A stretch of DNA of 64,000 bases from Methyloversatilis universalis EHg5 (GCF_000378945.1 NZ_KB900539.1:675241-739240); one strand, 5' to 3'. Positions 34,764-46,913 are shown, numbered from the stretch's first letter. Notes: generated by a model from the letters alone, not told the origin. A program made the numbers and translations.

Positions 34764-36857
34764 GTGGCACGCAAGACACCGATCGAGCGCTACCGGAATA
34801 TCGGCATTTCGGCGCACATTGACGCTGGCAAGACGACGACGACCGAGCGGATTCTTTACTACACCGGCGTCAACCACAAGCTGGGCGAAGTGCACGACGG
34901 TGCGGCCACGACGGACTGGATGGAGCAGGAGCAGGAGCGCGGCATCACCATCACCTCTGCTGCCGTGACCACCTTCTGGAAGGGCATGGGCGGTAACTTC
35001 CCCGAGCATCGCGTCAACATCATTGACACTCCGGGTCACGTTGACTTCACCATCGAAGTCGAGCGTTCGATGCGTGTGCTCGACGGCGCCTGCATGGTTT
35101 ATTGCGCGGTCGGTGGTGTTCAGCCTCAGTCCGAAACGGTGTGGCGTCAGGCAAATAAGTATGGCGTGCCGCGTCTGGCCTTCGTGAACAAGATGGACCG
35201 TACCGGTGCCAACTTCTTCAAGGTCTACGAACAGCTGAAGACCCGCCTGAGCGCCAATCCGGTGCCGGTTGTCATCCCCATTGGTGCGGAAGAGAACTTC
35301 AAGGGTGTTGTTGATCTGATCAAGATGAAGGCCATCATTTGGGATGAGGCTTCTCAGGGCATCAAGTTTGCCTACGAGGACATCCCGGCTGATCTGCAGG
35401 ACAGCGCTGAAGAGTGGCGTGAAAAGATGGTCGAGGCGGCTGCCGAGTCGACCGAAGAAATGATGAACAAGTATCTGGAGAGCGGTGAGCTGTCCGAGGC
35501 TGACATCATTCAGGGTTTGCGTACCCGCACCATCGCTGGCGAAATCCACCCGATGCTGTGTGGCACCGCGTTCAAGAACAAGGGTGTGCAGCGCATGCTG
35601 GATGCCGTGGTCGAATTCCTGCCGTCGCCGGTCGATATTCCGCCGGTCAAGGGCCTGGGTGAAGACGAAGAGCAGGTTGAGCGCAAGGCGGCTGACGACG
35701 AAAAGTTCTCGGCGCTGGCGTTCAAGCTGATGTCTGACAAATATGTCGGTCAGCTCACTTTCATTCGCGTGTATTCGGGTGTCCTGAAGTCTGGCGACAC
35801 GGTGTACAACCCGGTCAAGGGCAAGAAGGAACGTATCGGTCGTCTGGTGCAGATGCACGCGAATGATCGCCAGGAAATCGAAGAAGTGCGCGCCGGCGAC
35901 ATCGCCGCTGCGATCGGCCTGCAGTCGGTGACCACTGGTGAAACGCTGTGTGATCCGGATGCGGAAGTAACGCTCGAGCGCATGGAGTTCCCGGAGCCGG
36001 TGATTCACGTCGCGGTTGAGCCGAAGACCAAGGGCGACCAGGAAAAAATGGGTCTGGCGCTGGGTCGTCTGGCGCAGGAAGATCCGTCCTTCCGCGTGCG
36101 CACCGACGAAGAATCCGGTCAGACCGTGATTTCGGGTATGGGCGAGCTCCACCTTGAAATCATCGTGGATCGCATGAAGCGCGAATTTGGCGTCGAAGCC
36201 AACGTGGGTGCGCCGCAGGTGGCCTATCGCGAAGCCGTGCGCAAAGCGGTTGAGCAGGAAGGCAAGTTCGTCAAGCAGTCCGGTGGTCGTGGTCAGTACG
36301 GTCATGTCTGGATCAAGCTGGAGCCGAACGAGCCGGGCAAGGGTTATCAGTTCGTTGATGCGATCAAGGGCGGTACCGTGCCCCGCGAATTTATCCCGGC
36401 GGTCGACAAGGGTCTGCAGGAAACGCTGCCGAATGGCGTGCTGGCCGGCTTCCCTGTCGTCGATGTCAAGGTGACGCTGTTCGACGGCTCCTACCACGAC
36501 GTCGATTCGAACGAAAACGCGTTCAAGATGGCGGCTTCGATGGCCTTCAAGGATGCGATGCGCAAGGCCAGCCCGGTTCTGCTTGAGCCGATGATGGCTG
36601 TGGAAGTCGAAACGCCGGAAGACTACATGGGTAACGTCATGGGTGACCTGTCGGGTCGTCGCGGCATTGTCCAGGGCATGGAAGACATGCCCGGTGGCAT
36701 CAAGGCGATCAAGGCGGAAGTTCCGCTGGCTGCCATGTTCGGTTACTCGACCACGCTGCGTTCGCTGAGCCAGGGTCGTGCGACTTATTCGATGGAATTC
36801 AAGCATTACGCGGAAGCGCCCAAGAACGTCGCTGACGCCATCATCAACAAGAAGTAA
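34764..36857 (+). CDS. fusA: Elongation factor G
   Basis: This 697-residue translocase GTPase has P-loop [20 protein letters not shown] and [10 protein letters not shown]. Domain IV-V motifs include [16 protein letters not shown]. The start is a GTG at 34764 ([19 protein letters not shown] follows) with AAAGGAC upstream; an in-frame codon at 34731 would add residues encoded by the hairpin. The second tuf gene starts 22 bp after the stop. Confidence 0.97.
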   Translation: MARKTPIERYRNIGISAHIDAGKTTTTERILYYTGVNHKLGEVHDGAATTDWMEQEQERGITITSAAVTTFWKGMGGNFPEHRVNIIDTPGHVDFTIEVERSMRVLDGACMVYCAVGGVQPQSETVWRQANKYGVPRLAFVNKMDRTGANFFKVYEQLKTRLSANPVPVVIPIGAEENFKGVVDLIKMKAIIWDEASQGIKFAYEDIPADLQDSAEEWREKMVEAAAESTEEMMNKYLESGELSEADIIQGLRTRTIAGEIHPMLCGTAFKNKGVQRMLDAVVEFLPSPVDIPPVKGLGEDEEQVERKAADDEKFSALAFKLMSDKYVGQLTFIRVYSGVLKSGDTVYNPVKGKKERIGRLVQMHANDRQEIEEVRAGDIAAAIGLQSVTTGETLCDPDAEVTLERMEFPEPVIHVAVEPKTKGDQEKMGLALGRLAQEDPSFRVRTDEESGQTVISGMGELHLEIIVDRMKREFGVEANVGAPQVAYREAVRKAVEQEGKFVKQSGGRGQYGHVWIKLEPNEPGKGYQFVDAIKGGTVPREFIPAVDKGLQETLPNGVLAGFPVVDVKVTLFDGSYHDVDSNENAFKMAASMAFKDAMRKASPVLLEPMMAVEVETPEDYMGNVMGDLSGRRGIVQGMEDMPGGIKAIKAEVPLAAMFGYSTTLRSLSQGRATYSMEFKHYAEAPKNVADAIINKK

Positions 36858-36879
36858 TCAGTAATCAGAGGCTAGAGAA

Positions 36880-38070
<1,191 letters not shown>

Positions 38071-38147
38071 GTAGTACACTCGCTAGCTTTTGTGCCGGGC
38101 GGCCTCGTGTCGTCCGGCTTTGCTCTTTCGCTCTTTGGGAAAAACCA

Positions 38148-38459
38148 ATGCAAAGCCAGAAGATCCGTATCCGCCTCAAGGCATTTGACTATCGTCTGAT
38201 CGATCAGTCGGCTCTGGAGATTGTGGATACCGCAAAGCGTACCGGTGCCGTTGTTCGTGGCCCGGTTCCGCTGCCGACCCGCATCGAGCGTTTCAACGTG
38301 CTGCGTTCGCCGCACGTGAACAAGACCTCGCGCGACCAGTTCGAAATCCGCACCCATGTCCGCCTGATGGACATCATCGACCCCACCGACAAGACGGTTG
38401 ATGCGCTGATGAAACTGGATCTGCCTGCGGGCGTGGATGTCGAGATCAAGCTTCAGTAA
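38148..38459 (+). CDS. rpsJ: 30S ribosomal protein S10 / NusE
   Basis: This 103-residue 30S head protein also joins NusB in antitermination and contacts NusG. It begins [18 protein letters not shown] and contains [20 protein letters not shown]. The 77-bp spacer after tuf has a GC hairpin (GCCGGGCGG ... CGTCCGGC, 38094-38118 approximately). No separate strong S10 promoter is obvious. It is first gene of the S10 cluster. Confidence 0.97.
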   Translation: MQSQKIRIRLKAFDYRLIDQSALEIVDTAKRTGAVVRGPVPLPTRIERFNVLRSPHVNKTSRDQFEIRTHVRLMDIIDPTDKTVDALMKLDLPAGVDVEIKLQ

Positions 38460-38562
38460 GAGCAGTCTTTTCCGGCGTTCTTTTTGCCGGTAAGCGTCAT
38501 CGGATTTCCGGTGGCAGTTGAAACGGATCCCGGTCAATCGCAACCGGGATGAGGAGAAAAAC

Positions 38563-39204
38563 ATGAGTCTAGGCCTTGTGGGTCGCAAGGTCGGCATGAC
38601 GCGTATCTTCACCGACGACGGTCAAACCGTTCCGGTGACGGTCGTGGATGTGTCGAACAACCGCGTTACCCAGATCAAGACGGCAGAAACCGATGGTTAT
38701 ACGTCGGTGCAGGTCGCTTTCGGCAAGCGTCGCGCTACCCGCGTGAACAAAGCCGCCGCAGGTCATTTCGCCAAGGCAGGTGTCGAGGCCGGTGAAGTGC
38801 TGCGCGAATTCCGTGTCGATGCGGAAAAGCTCGCCCAGTTCAAGGCGGGTGATGTCATCAGTGCCGCTTCGGTGTTCGCGGTGGGCCAGAAGGTCGATGT
38901 GACGGGTACGTCCATCGGTAAGGGCTTCGCCGGTGCCATCAAGCGCCACAACTTCTCGTCCAACCGTGCTTCGCACGGTAACTCGATTTCGCACAATTCG
39001 CCGGGTTCCATCGGTATGGCGCAGGATCCGGGTCGCGTTTTCCCGGGCAAGCGCATGGCCGGTCACCTCGGTGATGCCAAGAGCACCCAGCAGGGTCTGG
39101 AGGTCGTGCGTATCGACGAGGCCCGTCAGCTGCTGCTCATCAAGGGCGCAATTCCGGGTTCCAAGGGCGGGGACGTAATCGTCCTGCCGGCGGTCAAGGG
39201 CTGA
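38563..39204 (+). CDS. rplC: 50S ribosomal protein L3
   Basis: This 213-residue core 50S protein begins [19 protein letters not shown]. Its internal loop [20 protein letters not shown] reaches the peptidyl transferase centre and includes the glutamine that is methylated in E. coli. The ATG at 38563 has GAGGAG upstream; a longer frame from 38518 would add a Lys/Arg-rich peptide with no family match. rplD follows after 10 bp. Confidence 0.97.
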   Translation: MSLGLVGRKVGMTRIFTDDGQTVPVTVVDVSNNRVTQIKTAETDGYTSVQVAFGKRRATRVNKAAAGHFAKAGVEAGEVLREFRVDAEKLAQFKAGDVISAASVFAVGQKVDVTGTSIGKGFAGAIKRHNFSSNRASHGNSISHNSPGSIGMAQDPGRVFPGKRMAGHLGDAKSTQQGLEVVRIDEARQLLLIKGAIPGSKGGDVIVLPAVKG

Positions 39205-39214
39205 GGAGAGCGCG

Positions 39215-39838
39215 ATGGCTGAACTGAAGGTTTTGAATGACGCAGGCCAGCAGGCGTCCACGGTGCAGGCACCGGACGCGCTGTTCGCTCGCGAGTACAA
39301 CGAAGCGCTGGTGCATCAGCTGGTTGTGGCCTATCAGGCCAACGCCCGCCAGGGTACCCGCGCACAGAAGGACCGTACCCTGGTCAAGCACACCACGCGC
39401 AAGCCGTGGCGTCAGAAGGGTACTGGCCGGGCTCGTGCCGGTATGTCGTCCAGCCCGCTGTGGCGTGGCGGCGGCCGCATTTTCCCGAATTCGCCCGACG
39501 AGAATTTCTCGCAGAAGGTCAACCGCAAGATGTATCGCGCCGGTATCGCCGCGATCCTGTCGCAGCTGGCCCGCGAGGACCGCATCGCCGTGGTCGAGAA
39601 CTTCAATGTCGATGCGCCGAAGACCAAGCTGCTGTCCAGCAAGCTGAAGAGCATGGGCCTGGAGTCCGTGCTTGTGATCACCGACGAACTCGATGAGAAC
39701 CTGTTCCTGTCGTCGCGCAACCTGCACAACGTGCTGGTTCTTGAAGCGCACGAGACGGATCCGGTTTCGCTCATCCGCTTCGGCAAGGTGCTGGTCACGC
39801 GCAGCGCGATGAGCAAATTCGAGGAGATGTGGGCATGA
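39215..39838 (+). CDS. rplD: 50S ribosomal protein L4
   Basis: This 207-residue protein has an extended loop ([20 protein letters not shown]) that lines the peptide exit tunnel. In E. coli L4 also represses the S10 operon by an mRNA leader and by termination. A GAGGAG site precedes the ATG. The stop overlaps the rplW ATG by 4 bp. Confidence 0.97.
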   Translation: MAELKVLNDAGQQASTVQAPDALFAREYNEALVHQLVVAYQANARQGTRAQKDRTLVKHTTRKPWRQKGTGRARAGMSSSPLWRGGGRIFPNSPDENFSQKVNRKMYRAGIAAILSQLAREDRIAVVENFNVDAPKTKLLSSKLKSMGLESVLVITDELDENLFLSSRNLHNVLVLEAHETDPVSLIRFGKVLVTRSAMSKFEEMWA

Positions 39839-40161
39839 GCAACTTTTCGCAGGAAAGGCTGATGCAGGTTCTGCTCGCGCCGCAGATTTCCGAGAAGGCG
39901 ACCTTCATTGCCGACCGCAACAACCAGGTCGTGTTCAAGGTTGCTCCGGATGCTACCAAGCCGGAAATCAAGGCCGCGGTCGAACTGCTGTTCAGCAAGG
40001 GCGACAACAAGGTTGAAGTCCTGTCGGTTCAGGTTCTGAATGTCAAGGGCAAGATCAAGCGTTTCGGTCGCACGTTCGGCCGTCGCAGCGACTGGAAGAA
40101 GGCCTTTGTCCGGATCAAGCCGGGCCAGGACATCGAGTTCGCTGAAGGAGGGGCTGTCTAA
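39835..40161 (+). CDS. rplW: 50S ribosomal protein L23
   Basis: This 108-residue tunnel-exit protein docks trigger factor and SRP. It starts [23 protein letters not shown] at 39835, overlapping rplD by 4 bp; [25 protein letters not shown] is the conserved C-terminal half. Its stop TAA shares a base with the rplB ATG (TAATG). Confidence 0.96.
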   Translation: MSNFSQERLMQVLLAPQISEKATFIADRNNQVVFKVAPDATKPEIKAAVELLFSKGDNKVEVLSVQVLNVKGKIKRFGRTFGRRSDWKKAFVRIKPGQDIEFAEGGAV

Positions 40162-40988
40162 TGGCACTCGTCAAAGTCAAGCCGACTTCGGCTGGCCGTC
40201 GTGCGGTCGTCAAGGTCGTCCACGAGCATCTTTACAAGGGTCGTCCGGTTGATTCGCTGACCGAAACCCAGAGCAAGACCTCGGGTCGCAATAATCACGG
40301 TCGCATCACCACCCGACACAAGGGCGGTGGTCATCGCCAGCAGTACCGCGTGATCGATTTCCGTCGCAACAAGGACGGCATCGTGGCAAAGGTCGAGCGT
40401 ATCGAGTACGACCCGAACCGTTCGGCTCACATCGCGCTGCTGTGCTACGCAGATGGCGAACGCCGTTACATCATCGCCCCGAAGGGCATGGTGGTTGGTC
40501 AGGAAGTTGTCAGCGGTTCGGAAGCGCCGATCAAGTCCGGCAATACGCTCCCGCTGCGCAATATTCCTGTGGGTTCGACCATCCACTGCATCGAAATGAC
40601 GCCGGGCAAGGGTGCGCAACTTGCGCGCGCTGCAGGTACCTCGGTGCAGCTGCTCGCTCGCGAAGGCAGCTACGCCCAGCTGCGTCTGCGATCCGGTGAA
40701 ATCCGGCGCGTGCATGTCGAGTGCCGCGCGACCATCGGTGAAGTGGGTAACGAAGAAAACAACCTGCGCAAGCTTGGCAAGGCCGGCGCAACCCGTTGGC
40801 GCGGTGTGCGCCCGACCGTTCGCGGTACCGCGATGAACCCGATCGATCACCCGCACGGTGGTGGTGAAGGTCGCACTGGCGAAGGTCGCGTTCCGGTCAG
40901 CCCGTGGGGTCAGCCCACCAAGGGCTACCGCACCCGCAGCAACAAGCGCACGAGCAACATGATCGTGCAGCGCCGCTACAAGCGATAA
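40161..40988 (+). CDS. rplB: 50S ribosomal protein L2
   Basis: This 275-residue protein sits near the peptidyl transferase centre. It carries [20 protein letters not shown] at the N-terminus and the essential C-terminal [14 protein letters not shown] with the conserved histidine. The start overlaps the rplW stop by one base, so translation is coupled. Confidence 0.98.
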   Translation: MALVKVKPTSAGRRAVVKVVHEHLYKGRPVDSLTETQSKTSGRNNHGRITTRHKGGGHRQQYRVIDFRRNKDGIVAKVERIEYDPNRSAHIALLCYADGERRYIIAPKGMVVGQEVVSGSEAPIKSGNTLPLRNIPVGSTIHCIEMTPGKGAQLARAAGTSVQLLAREGSYAQLRLRSGEIRRVHVECRATIGEVGNEENNLRKLGKAGATRWRGVRPTVRGTAMNPIDHPHGGGEGRTGEGRVPVSPWGQPTKGYRTRSNKRTSNMIVQRRYKR

Positions 40989-40998
40989 GAGGTAGGCA

Positions 40999-41274
40999 AT
41001 GGCACGTTCAATCAAGAAAGGCCCGTTCGTCGACGCCCACCTGCTGGCCAAGGTGGATTCGGCCCGCGCGTCGAATGACAAGCGTCCGATCAAGACCTGG
41101 TCGCGTCGTTCGACCGTTCTGCCGGACTTCATCGGTCTCACCATCGCCGTGCATAACGGTCGCCAGCACATTCCGGTCTATGTTTCTGAAAACATGGTCG
41201 GTCACAAGCTGGGCGAGTTCGCGCTGACCCGTACGTTCAAGGGTCACACCGCGGGCAAGAAAGCGAAGAAGTAA
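40999..41274 (+). CDS. rpsS: 30S ribosomal protein S19
   Basis: This 91-residue 30S head protein has [16 protein letters not shown] at the start, [24 protein letters not shown] in the centre and [13 protein letters not shown] near the end. AGAGGTAGGC precedes the ATG. rplV follows within 12 bp. Confidence 0.97.
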   Translation: MARSIKKGPFVDAHLLAKVDSARASNDKRPIKTWSRRSTVLPDFIGLTIAVHNGRQHIPVYVSENMVGHKLGEFALTRTFKGHTAGKKAKK

Positions 41275-41286
41275 GGAGCGATGACA

Positions 41287-41616
41287 ATGGAAACCCGTGC
41301 AAGTCTTCGCGGCGTGCGCCTGTCGGCGCAGAAGGGTCGGCTGGTTGCCGATCTGATCCGCGGTAAGTCGGTTGGTCAGGCTCTGAACATTCTGGCTTTC
41401 AGCCCCAAGAAGGGCGCCAAGATCATCAAGAAGGTCGTCGAATCCGCAATCGCAAACGCCGAGCACAACGACGGCGCCGATATCGACAGCCTCAAGGTGA
41501 AGACCATTTACGTGGAAAAGGGTGTGGTGCTCAAGCGCTTCACCGCCCGGGCCAAGGGTCGCGGCAATCGCATCATTAAGCCGACCTGCCACGTGTTCGT
41601 CACGGTTGGAGACTGA
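41287..41616 (+). CDS. rplV: 50S ribosomal protein L22
   Basis: This 109-residue protein has a long hairpin that lines the exit tunnel near the macrolide site. I chose the ATG at 41287 rather than 41281. GGAG at 41275-41278 is 8 bases from the former and only 2 from the latter, and family members start METxA. The C-terminal [20 protein letters not shown] is conserved. Confidence 0.94.
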   Translation: METRASLRGVRLSAQKGRLVADLIRGKSVGQALNILAFSPKKGAKIIKKVVESAIANAEHNDGADIDSLKVKTIYVEKGVVLKRFTARAKGRGNRIIKPTCHVFVTVGD

Positions 41617-41621
41617 AGGTT

Positions 41622-42476
41622 ATGGGACAGAAGATTCATCCGACCGGCTTCCGTCTGGCGGTCACGCATAACTGGGCCTCGCGCTGGTTCGCCTCCAGCA
41701 AGGACTTCCCGCGCATGCTCAACCAGGACCTCGAGGTCCGCGCCTTTCTGAAGAAGAAGCTGGCGCACGCTTCGGTGGGTCGTGTGGTTATCGAGCGCCC
41801 GGCGAAGAACGCCCGCATCACCGTGTACTCGGCCCGTCCGGGCGTGGTGATCGGCAAGAAGGGCGAAGAGATCGAACTGATCAAGGCCCAGCTTGGCAAG
41901 ATGATGGGCGTGCCGGTGCACGTGAACATCGAAGAAATCCGCAAGCCGGAAATCGATGCTCAACTGATCGCCGACTCGATCGCCCAGCAGCTCGAGAAGC
42001 GGATCATGTTCCGCCGTGCGATGAAGCGCGCGATGCAGAATGCGATGCGCCTCGGCGCACAGGGCATCAAGATCATGTCGTCGGGTCGTCTGAACGGCAT
42101 TGAAATCGCCCGTCGCGAGTGGTATCGCGAAGGACGTGTGCCGCTGCACACCCTGCGCGCCGACATCGATTACGGTACGTCGGAAGCCAAGACCACCTAC
42201 GGTGTGATCGGTATCAAGGTGTGGGTGTTCAAGGGCGAAATGCTTGCCCGCGGCGAAGCGCCGGCAGTTACCGAAGAAAACGACAATGCACGTCGCCCGC
42301 GTCGTGATGGCCGTCGCCCGGAAGGCGACAACCGTCCGGCAGGTCGTCGTCCCGCCCGTGATGCGAAGCCGGAAGGCGGCGCTGCGGCCGGTGATGCCGA
42401 CGTGAAGTCCACTCAGCAACGAGTCAGAAAGTCAGGAGCTAGCAATGCTGCAGCCGGCGAGAAGAAAGTACCGTAA
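41622..42476 (+). CDS. rpsC: 30S ribosomal protein S3 with long charged tail
   Basis: This 284-residue protein is about 50 residues longer than E. coli S3 (233). Residues 1-212 hold the usual KH domain ([19 protein letters not shown]) and the mRNA-entry helicase region [20 protein letters not shown]. The rest is a basic and Arg/Pro/Ala-rich tail. The last 10 codons overlap the start of rplP by 32 bp (42445-42476) in another frame, so the tail crosses the rplP ribosome site. Betaproteobacterial S3 proteins often have variable tails, so a frameshift is possible but not required. Confidence 0.93.
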   Translation: MGQKIHPTGFRLAVTHNWASRWFASSKDFPRMLNQDLEVRAFLKKKLAHASVGRVVIERPAKNARITVYSARPGVVIGKKGEEIELIKAQLGKMMGVPVHVNIEEIRKPEIDAQLIADSIAQQLEKRIMFRRAMKRAMQNAMRLGAQGIKIMSSGRLNGIEIARREWYREGRVPLHTLRADIDYGTSEAKTTYGVIGIKVWVFKGEMLARGEAPAVTEENDNARRPRRDGRRPEGDNRPAGRRPARDAKPEGGAAAGDADVKSTQQRVRKSGASNAAAGEKKVP

Positions 42477-42858
42477 GGAGCAGAAGGGCCGCAACACGGG
42501 TCTCGCCACCCGCGGTACCAAGGTTTCCTTTGGCGAGTACGGCCTCAAGGCCACTTCGCGCGGTCGTCTGACGGCTCGTCAGATTGAGTCCGCTCGTCGT
42601 GCGATGACGCGTCACATCAAGCGCGGTGGTCGTATCTGGATTCGCATTTTCCCGGACAAACCGATTTCGAAGAAGCCGGCGGAAGTGCGTATGGGTAACG
42701 GCAAGGGTAATCCGGAGTACTGGGTTGCCGAGATTCAGCCGGGCAAGGTGCTGTACGAGATGGATGGCGTCGACGAAGCGCTGGCACGCGAGGCGTTCCG
42801 CCTGGCAGCTGCCAAGCTCCCGCTCGAAACCACCTTTGTCGTGCGTCAGCTGGGGTAA
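42445..42858 (+). CDS. rplP: 50S ribosomal protein L16
   Basis: This 137-residue protein of the A-site region contacts tRNA and the aminoacyl end. [19 protein letters not shown] is the family start and fixes the ATG at 42445, with CAGGAGCT upstream, inside the end of rps[19 protein letters not shown] and [20 protein letters not shown] are conserved. rpmC starts 3 bp after the stop. Confidence 0.97.
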   Translation: MLQPARRKYRKEQKGRNTGLATRGTKVSFGEYGLKATSRGRLTARQIESARRAMTRHIKRGGRIWIRIFPDKPISKKPAEVRMGNGKGNPEYWVAEIQPGKVLYEMDGVDEALAREAFRLAAAKLPLETTFVVRQLG

Positions 42859-42861
42859 GCG

Positions 42862-43056
42862 ATGAAAGCCAAGGATCTGCGGACGAAAGATGCCGCTGAA
42901 TTGAATAAGGAGCTGATGGATCTTCTGAAGGCGCAGTTTTCGCTGCGCATGCAGAAAGCCACCCAGCAGCTGACCAATACCAGCCAGCTGAAGAATGTGC
43001 GTCGCGACATCGCGCGCGTTCGCACTCTGCTGGAACAGAAAGCGAGCGCGAAATGA
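42862..43056 (+). CDS. rpmC: 50S ribosomal protein L29
   Basis: This 64-residue helical-hairpin protein lies near the tunnel exit. [20 protein letters not shown] is the family start, and [15 protein letters not shown] closes it. Its stop overlaps the rpsQ ATG by 4 bp. Confidence 0.96.
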   Translation: MKAKDLRTKDAAELNKELMDLLKAQFSLRMQKATQQLTNTSQLKNVRRDIARVRTLLEQKASAK

Positions 43057-43322
43057 GCGAGACCAATCAAAAGGTCCATCGCACGCTGGTTGGCCGTGTG
43101 GTCAGCGACAAGATGGACAAGACCGTGACCGTGCTGGTCGAGCGCCGCGTGAAGCATCCGCTCTACGGCAAGGTGATCATGCGGTCGAAGAAGTACCACG
43201 CCCACGTGGAAGGCCTCGAAGCGCATGAAGGCGATCTGGTGCAGATCGAAGAATGCCGCCCGATCAGCCGTACCAAGGCGTGGAAGGTTACCCAGGTCGT
43301 TGAACAGGCCCGAGTGATCTGA
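43053..43322 (+). CDS. rpsQ: 30S ribosomal protein S17
   Basis: This 89-residue primary 16S rRNA-binding protein has the OB-fold core [28 protein letters not shown] and [15 protein letters not shown]. It is the last gene of the S10 unit. A hairpin and a 153-bp gap separate it from rplN, the same operon boundary as in E. coli. Confidence 0.97.
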   Translation: MSETNQKVHRTLVGRVVSDKMDKTVTVLVERRVKHPLYGKVIMRSKKYHAHVEGLEAHEGDLVQIEECRPISRTKAWKVTQVVEQARVI

Positions 43323-43333
43323 GGCGTTATTAG

Positions 43334-43357
43334 AGAGGGGGCTTGCAAGCCCCCTCT
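43334..43357 (+). terminator. Hairpin at the S10/spc boundary
   Basis: A near-perfect 24-bp palindrome, AGAGGGGGCT paired with AGCCCCCTCT around loop TGCA, lies 12 bp after rpsQ and is followed by TTTG. It should at least partly end S10 transcription. Confidence 0.75.
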
Positions 43358-43371
43358 TTGCATGCTATTGT
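43343..43371 (+). promoter_or_regulatory. Candidate spc operon promoter
   Basis: TTGCAA at 43343-43348 (4 of 6 matches) and TATTGT at 43366-43371 (4 of 6) are 17 bp apart, with an extended -10 TG at 43363-43364. The -35 lies within the S10-end hairpin. It is about 105 bp before rplN. Supported by spacing and position only. Confidence 0.45.
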
Positions 43372-43475
43372 TGCGTGCTTTGTTTCACCGAGCCACACGG
43401 TTTCGCTGGGCTCGTCCTCACCCTGACGGGTCCAAGACTGTCCGCTCCATGAGCGGGATAAGTTGGAGATAAGAA

Positions 43476-43844
43476 ATGATCCAAATGCAATCCATGCTGA
43501 ACGTGGCCGATAACACCGGTGCACGCTCTGTCATGTGTATCAAGGTGCTTGGTGGTTCCAAGCGTCGCTATGCCGGTATCGGCGACGTGATCAAGGTCAG
43601 CATCAAGGATGCTGCGCCGCGTGGTCGCGTTAAAAAGGGCGAAGTTTACAACGCGGTCGTGGTGCGCACCGCGAAGGGTGTGCGTCGTCCCGATGGTTCG
43701 CTGGTGAAGTTCGATGGCAATGCCGCCGTGCTTCTGAATAACAAGCTCGAGCCGATCGGTACCCGCATTTTCGGGCCGGTTACCCGTGAGCTGCGTGGCG
43801 AACGTTTCATGAAGATCGTTTCGCTGGCGCCGGAAGTTCTCTGA
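43476..43844 (+). CDS. rplN: 50S ribosomal protein L14
   Basis: This 122-residue intersubunit bridge protein begins [20 protein letters not shown] and ends [15 protein letters not shown]. Codons are optimised. It is first of the spc genes, preceded by AGTTGGAGAT. Confidence 0.98.
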   Translation: MIQMQSMLNVADNTGARSVMCIKVLGGSKRRYAGIGDVIKVSIKDAAPRGRVKKGEVYNAVVVRTAKGVRRPDGSLVKFDGNAAVLLNNKLEPIGTRIFGPVTRELRGERFMKIVSLAPEVL

Positions 43845-43863
43845 GGCGAGGCTGGAGAGTCAG

Positions 43864-44181
43864 ATGGAAAAGATTCGCAAAGGCGATGAAGTCATTGTGC
43901 TGACCGGTAAGGATCGCGGCCGCCGCGGTACCGTGCTGCGTCGCGTCGACGAGCGCTCTGTCGTGGTTGAAGGTGTCAATCGCGCCAAGAAGCATCAGCG
44001 TCCGAACCCGATGAAGGGTCAGCAGGGCGGTATCGTCGAAAAGGAAATGCCGATCGACATTTCGAATGTCGCGCTGTTCAACCCGGCGACTAGCAAGGGT
44101 GATCGCGTTGGCATCAAGACGCTTGAAGACGGTACCAAGGTCCGCTTCTTCAAGTCGAATGGCGAGTTGGTCAAGGCTTAA
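43864..44181 (+). CDS. rplX: 50S ribosomal protein L24
   Basis: This 105-residue assembly-initiating 50S protein has the KOW motif [20 protein letters not shown] at the N-terminus, and [20 protein letters not shown] follows. It lies 19 bp after rplN and 9 bp before rplE. Confidence 0.97.
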   Translation: MEKIRKGDEVIVLTGKDRGRRGTVLRRVDERSVVVEGVNRAKKHQRPNPMKGQQGGIVEKEMPIDISNVALFNPATSKGDRVGIKTLEDGTKVRFFKSNGELVKA

Positions 44182-44190
44182 GGAACGACG

Positions 44191-44730
44191 ATGGCGCGCT
44201 TGCAAGATTTTTACAAGGCAACCGTTGTGGCCGACCTGACGGCCCGCTTCGGTTACAAGTCGGTGATGGAAGTTCCGCGCATCACCAAAATCACGCTGAA
44301 TATGGGTGTTGGCGAAGCGGTGGGCGACAAGAAGGTGCTCGAACACGCTGTTGGCGATATGGTCAAGATTGCCGGCCAGAAGCCAGTTGTCACCAAGGCC
44401 CGCAAAGCTATCGCCGGTTTCAAGATCCGCGAAGGCTATCCGATCGGTTGCATGGTGACGCTGCGTGGTCCTCGCATGTTCGAATTCCTGGATCGTCTGA
44501 TCACCGTTGCCATGCCGCGAGTGCGTGACTTCCGTGGTGTTTCCGGCAAGGGCTTCGATGGTCGTGGCAACTACAACATCGGCATCAAAGAGCAGATTAT
44601 TTTCCCGGAAATCGAGTACGACAAGGTCGACAAGGTTCGCGGGATGAATATCAGCATCACGACGACCGCCAGAACCGACGAGGAAGCCAAGGCTCTGCTC
44701 GCCGCGTTCAAGTTCCCGTTCAAGAATTGA
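44191..44730 (+). CDS. rplE: 50S ribosomal protein L5
   Basis: This 179-residue 5S rRNA-binding protein of the central protuberance contains [32 protein letters not shown] and [18 protein letters not shown]. Length is identical to E. coli. It is followed by rpsN after 7 bp. Confidence 0.98.
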   Translation: MARLQDFYKATVVADLTARFGYKSVMEVPRITKITLNMGVGEAVGDKKVLEHAVGDMVKIAGQKPVVTKARKAIAGFKIREGYPIGCMVTLRGPRMFEFLDRLITVAMPRVRDFRGVSGKGFDGRGNYNIGIKEQIIFPEIEYDKVDKVRGMNISITTTARTDEEAKALLAAFKFPFKN

Positions 44731-44737
44731 GGTTGCC

Positions 44738-45043
44738 ATGGCTAAGTTGGCATTGAAAAACCGTGAAGCGAAGCGTGAGAAGCTGGTGGCGAAGTTCGCT
44801 GCAAAGCGTGCTGCGCTCGAAGCCGTCATCGCCGACATGTCGGCAAGCGACGAGGATCGTGCTTCTGCACGCCTGAAGCTGCAGGCGTTCCCGCGCAACG
44901 CGAGTCCGACCCGCCTGCGCAATCGTTGCGAGCAGACCGGTCGTCCGCGTGGTGTGTTCCGCAAGTTCGGTCTCTGCCGTAACAAACTGCGTGAAGCGGC
45001 CTTCCGGGGTGAAGTGCCCGGCATGGTCAAGGCTAGTTGGTAA
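44738..45043 (+). CDS. rpsN: 30S ribosomal protein S14 (zinc-independent form)
   Basis: This 101-residue S14 of the long, cysteine-poor type lacks the CxxC pairs of the zinc form. [22 protein letters not shown] and [19 protein letters not shown] are family-typical. A GAGGTTGCC site precedes the ATG. rpsH starts 12 bp later. Confidence 0.97.
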   Translation: MAKLALKNREAKREKLVAKFAAKRAALEAVIADMSASDEDRASARLKLQAFPRNASPTRLRNRCEQTGRPRGVFRKFGLCRNKLREAAFRGEVPGMVKASW

Positions 45044-45055
45044 CAGGGGTACAAG

Positions 45056-45451
45056 ATGAGCATGAGTGATCCGATTGCGGACATGCTGACCCGCATCCGC
45101 AATGCACAAATGGCACAGAAGGGCTCTGTTGTCATGCCGTCCTCGAAAATCAAGGTGGCGATCGCCGGGGTGCTGCAGTCCGAAGGTTATATCGACGGTT
45201 TCAGCGTGCGCAATGATGATGGCAAGGCTGAGCTGGAGCTGGTCCTGAAGTATTACTCGGGCCGCCCCGTCATCGAGCGCATCGAGCGCATCAGTCGCCC
45301 CGGTCTGCGTGTCTACCGCGGTACCGATGATCTGCCGCGCGTGATGAACGGACTGGGTGTGGCCATCGTTTCGACGCCCCGAGGCGTCATGACCGATCGC
45401 AAGGCCCGCGCCGAGAAGGTCGGCGGCGAAGTGCTGTGCATCGTGGCCTGA
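45056..45451 (+). CDS. rpsH: 30S ribosomal protein S8
   Basis: This 131-residue central-domain protein is also the spc operon repressor in E. coli. [18 protein letters not shown] is the family start, so I keep the ATG at 45056 over 45062. [22 protein letters not shown] is the conserved C-terminal region. Confidence 0.97.
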   Translation: MSMSDPIADMLTRIRNAQMAQKGSVVMPSSKIKVAIAGVLQSEGYIDGFSVRNDDGKAELELVLKYYSGRPVIERIERISRPGLRVYRGTDDLPRVMNGLGVAIVSTPRGVMTDRKARAEKVGGEVLCIVA

Positions 45452-45461
45452 GGAAGAAGAC

Positions 45462-45995
45462 ATGTCACGTATCGCAAAGAATCCGGTTGTCGTGCCCAAG
45501 GGCGTCGACGTCGCGCTGAACGCCGGCGAACTGTCGGTGAAGGGCCCGCTCGGACAGATCAGCCGCGTGCTGCATCCGAATGTGGCCGTCACTGTCGAAG
45601 GCGGCGAAATCCGTTTCGCCCAAATCGAAGGTGCGGTGAACAGTAAGGCGCTTTCCGGCACCATGCGTGCCCTGGTGGCCAACATGGTGGCCGGTGTCAC
45701 CCAGGGCTTCGAGCGCAAGCTCACCCTGGTTGGTGTGGGTTACAAGGCCCAGGCCCAGGGCGACAAGCTGAATCTGTCGCTTGGTTTCTCGCACCCGGTG
45801 GTCCATGAGATGCCTGCGGGTATCAAGGTGGAAACGCCGGCGCCGACCGAAATCCGCGTCAAGGGCGTGGATAAGCAACTGGTCGGTCAGGTTGCCGCCG
45901 AAATTCGCGCGTACCGCGAACCCGAGCCCTATAAGGGCAAGGGTGTTCGCTACGCCGATGAGGTGGTGGTGATCAAAGAGACCAAGAAGAAGTAA
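45462..45995 (+). CDS. rplF: 50S ribosomal protein L6
   Basis: This 177-residue protein near the sarcin-ricin loop begins [18 protein letters not shown], with [12 protein letters not shown] in the middle. The C-terminal [14 protein letters not shown] equivalent reads [15 protein letters not shown]. It ends in a Lys-rich KETKKK tail. rplR follows after 11 bp. Confidence 0.98.
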   Translation: MSRIAKNPVVVPKGVDVALNAGELSVKGPLGQISRVLHPNVAVTVEGGEIRFAQIEGAVNSKALSGTMRALVANMVAGVTQGFERKLTLVGVGYKAQAQGDKLNLSLGFSHPVVHEMPAGIKVETPAPTEIRVKGVDKQLVGQVAAEIRAYREPEPYKGKGVRYADEVVVIKETKKK

Positions 45996-46006
45996 GGGTG
46001 ACGAAT

Positions 46007-46360
46007 ATGGACAAGAACATCTCCCGTCTGCGCCGGTCGCGTCAGACCCGCGCCCGCATCGCCCAGCTGAAGGCTGTCCGTCTGTCAGTTCATCGCAGCA
46101 ACAGCCACATCTACGCTCAGGTGTACTCCGGTTGCGGCACGCGCGTGCTGGCATCGGCGTCCACCGTCGAAGAGTCGGTGCGCAAGGAAGTGAGCAATGG
46201 CGGCAACGTGAACGCGGCTTCGCTGGTTGGCAAGCTGATCGCCGAGCGCGCCCGTGCCCAGGGTATCGAGCAGGTTGCGTTCGACCGCGGTGGCTTCAAG
46301 TACCACGGTCGTATCAAGGCGCTCGCTGAGGCCGCCCGCGAAGGCGGTCTCAAGTTCTAA
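46007..46360 (+). CDS. rplR: 50S ribosomal protein L18
   Basis: This 117-residue 5S rRNA-binding protein has an N-terminal basic arm ([17 protein letters not shown]), then [15 protein letters not shown] and the C-terminal [20 protein letters not shown]. The ATG at 46007 has TAAGGG at 45993-45998; a GTG at 45998 would add three residues. Length equals E. coli (117). Confidence 0.96.
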   Translation: MDKNISRLRRSRQTRARIAQLKAVRLSVHRSNSHIYAQVYSGCGTRVLASASTVEESVRKEVSNGGNVNAASLVGKLIAERARAQGIEQVAFDRGGFKYHGRIKALAEAAREGGLKF

Positions 46361-46380
46361 CTGATCAGGCGACTAAAGCG

Positions 46381-46905
46381 ATGGCTAAACCGCAACGCAA
46401 GCAAAACCAGGCCCAGGAAGAACGCGACGACGGCCTGCGTGAAAAAATGGTGTCGATCAACCGTGTCACCAAAGTGGTGAAGGGTGGTCGTATTCTGGGT
46501 TTCGCAGCGCTCACCGTGGTTGGTGATGGCGATGGCGGAATCGGCATGGGCAAGGGTAAGGCGCGTGAAGTGCCGGTCGCTGTCCAGAAGGCAATGGAAG
46601 AAGCGCGCCGCAAGATGGTGCGTGTCAACCTCAGGGATGGCAGCTTTCATCACCCGATCGTCGGCCATCACGGCGCGTCGACCGTGCTGATTCAACCGGC
46701 AGCGGCCGGTACCGGCATCATCGCCGGTGGCCCGATGCGCGCCGTGTTCGAAGTGATGGGCGTGACCGATGTGGTCGCCAAGTCGCTCGGCTCGTCGAAC
46801 CCCTACAACCTCGTGCGCGCCACGCTGAACGGCCTGCTGCGCATGAGCACGCCGTCGGAAGTTGCCGCCAAGCGCGGCAAGACCGTGGCGGAAATTCTCG
46901 GCTGA
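46381..46905 (+). CDS. rpsE: 30S ribosomal protein S5
   Basis: This 174-residue mRNA-channel and accuracy protein contains [19 protein letters not shown], the loop [18 protein letters not shown] where spectinomycin-resistance changes fall in other bacteria, and [17 protein letters not shown]. It has a slightly longer Gln/Glu-rich N-terminus than E. coli. rpmD follows after 8 bp. Confidence 0.97.
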   Translation: MAKPQRKQNQAQEERDDGLREKMVSINRVTKVVKGGRILGFAALTVVGDGDGGIGMGKGKAREVPVAVQKAMEEARRKMVRVNLRDGSFHHPIVGHHGASTVLIQPAAAGTGIIAGGPMRAVFEVMGVTDVVAKSLGSSNPYNLVRATLNGLLRMSTPSEVAAKRGKTVAEILG

Positions 46906-46913
46906 GGTCTGTG

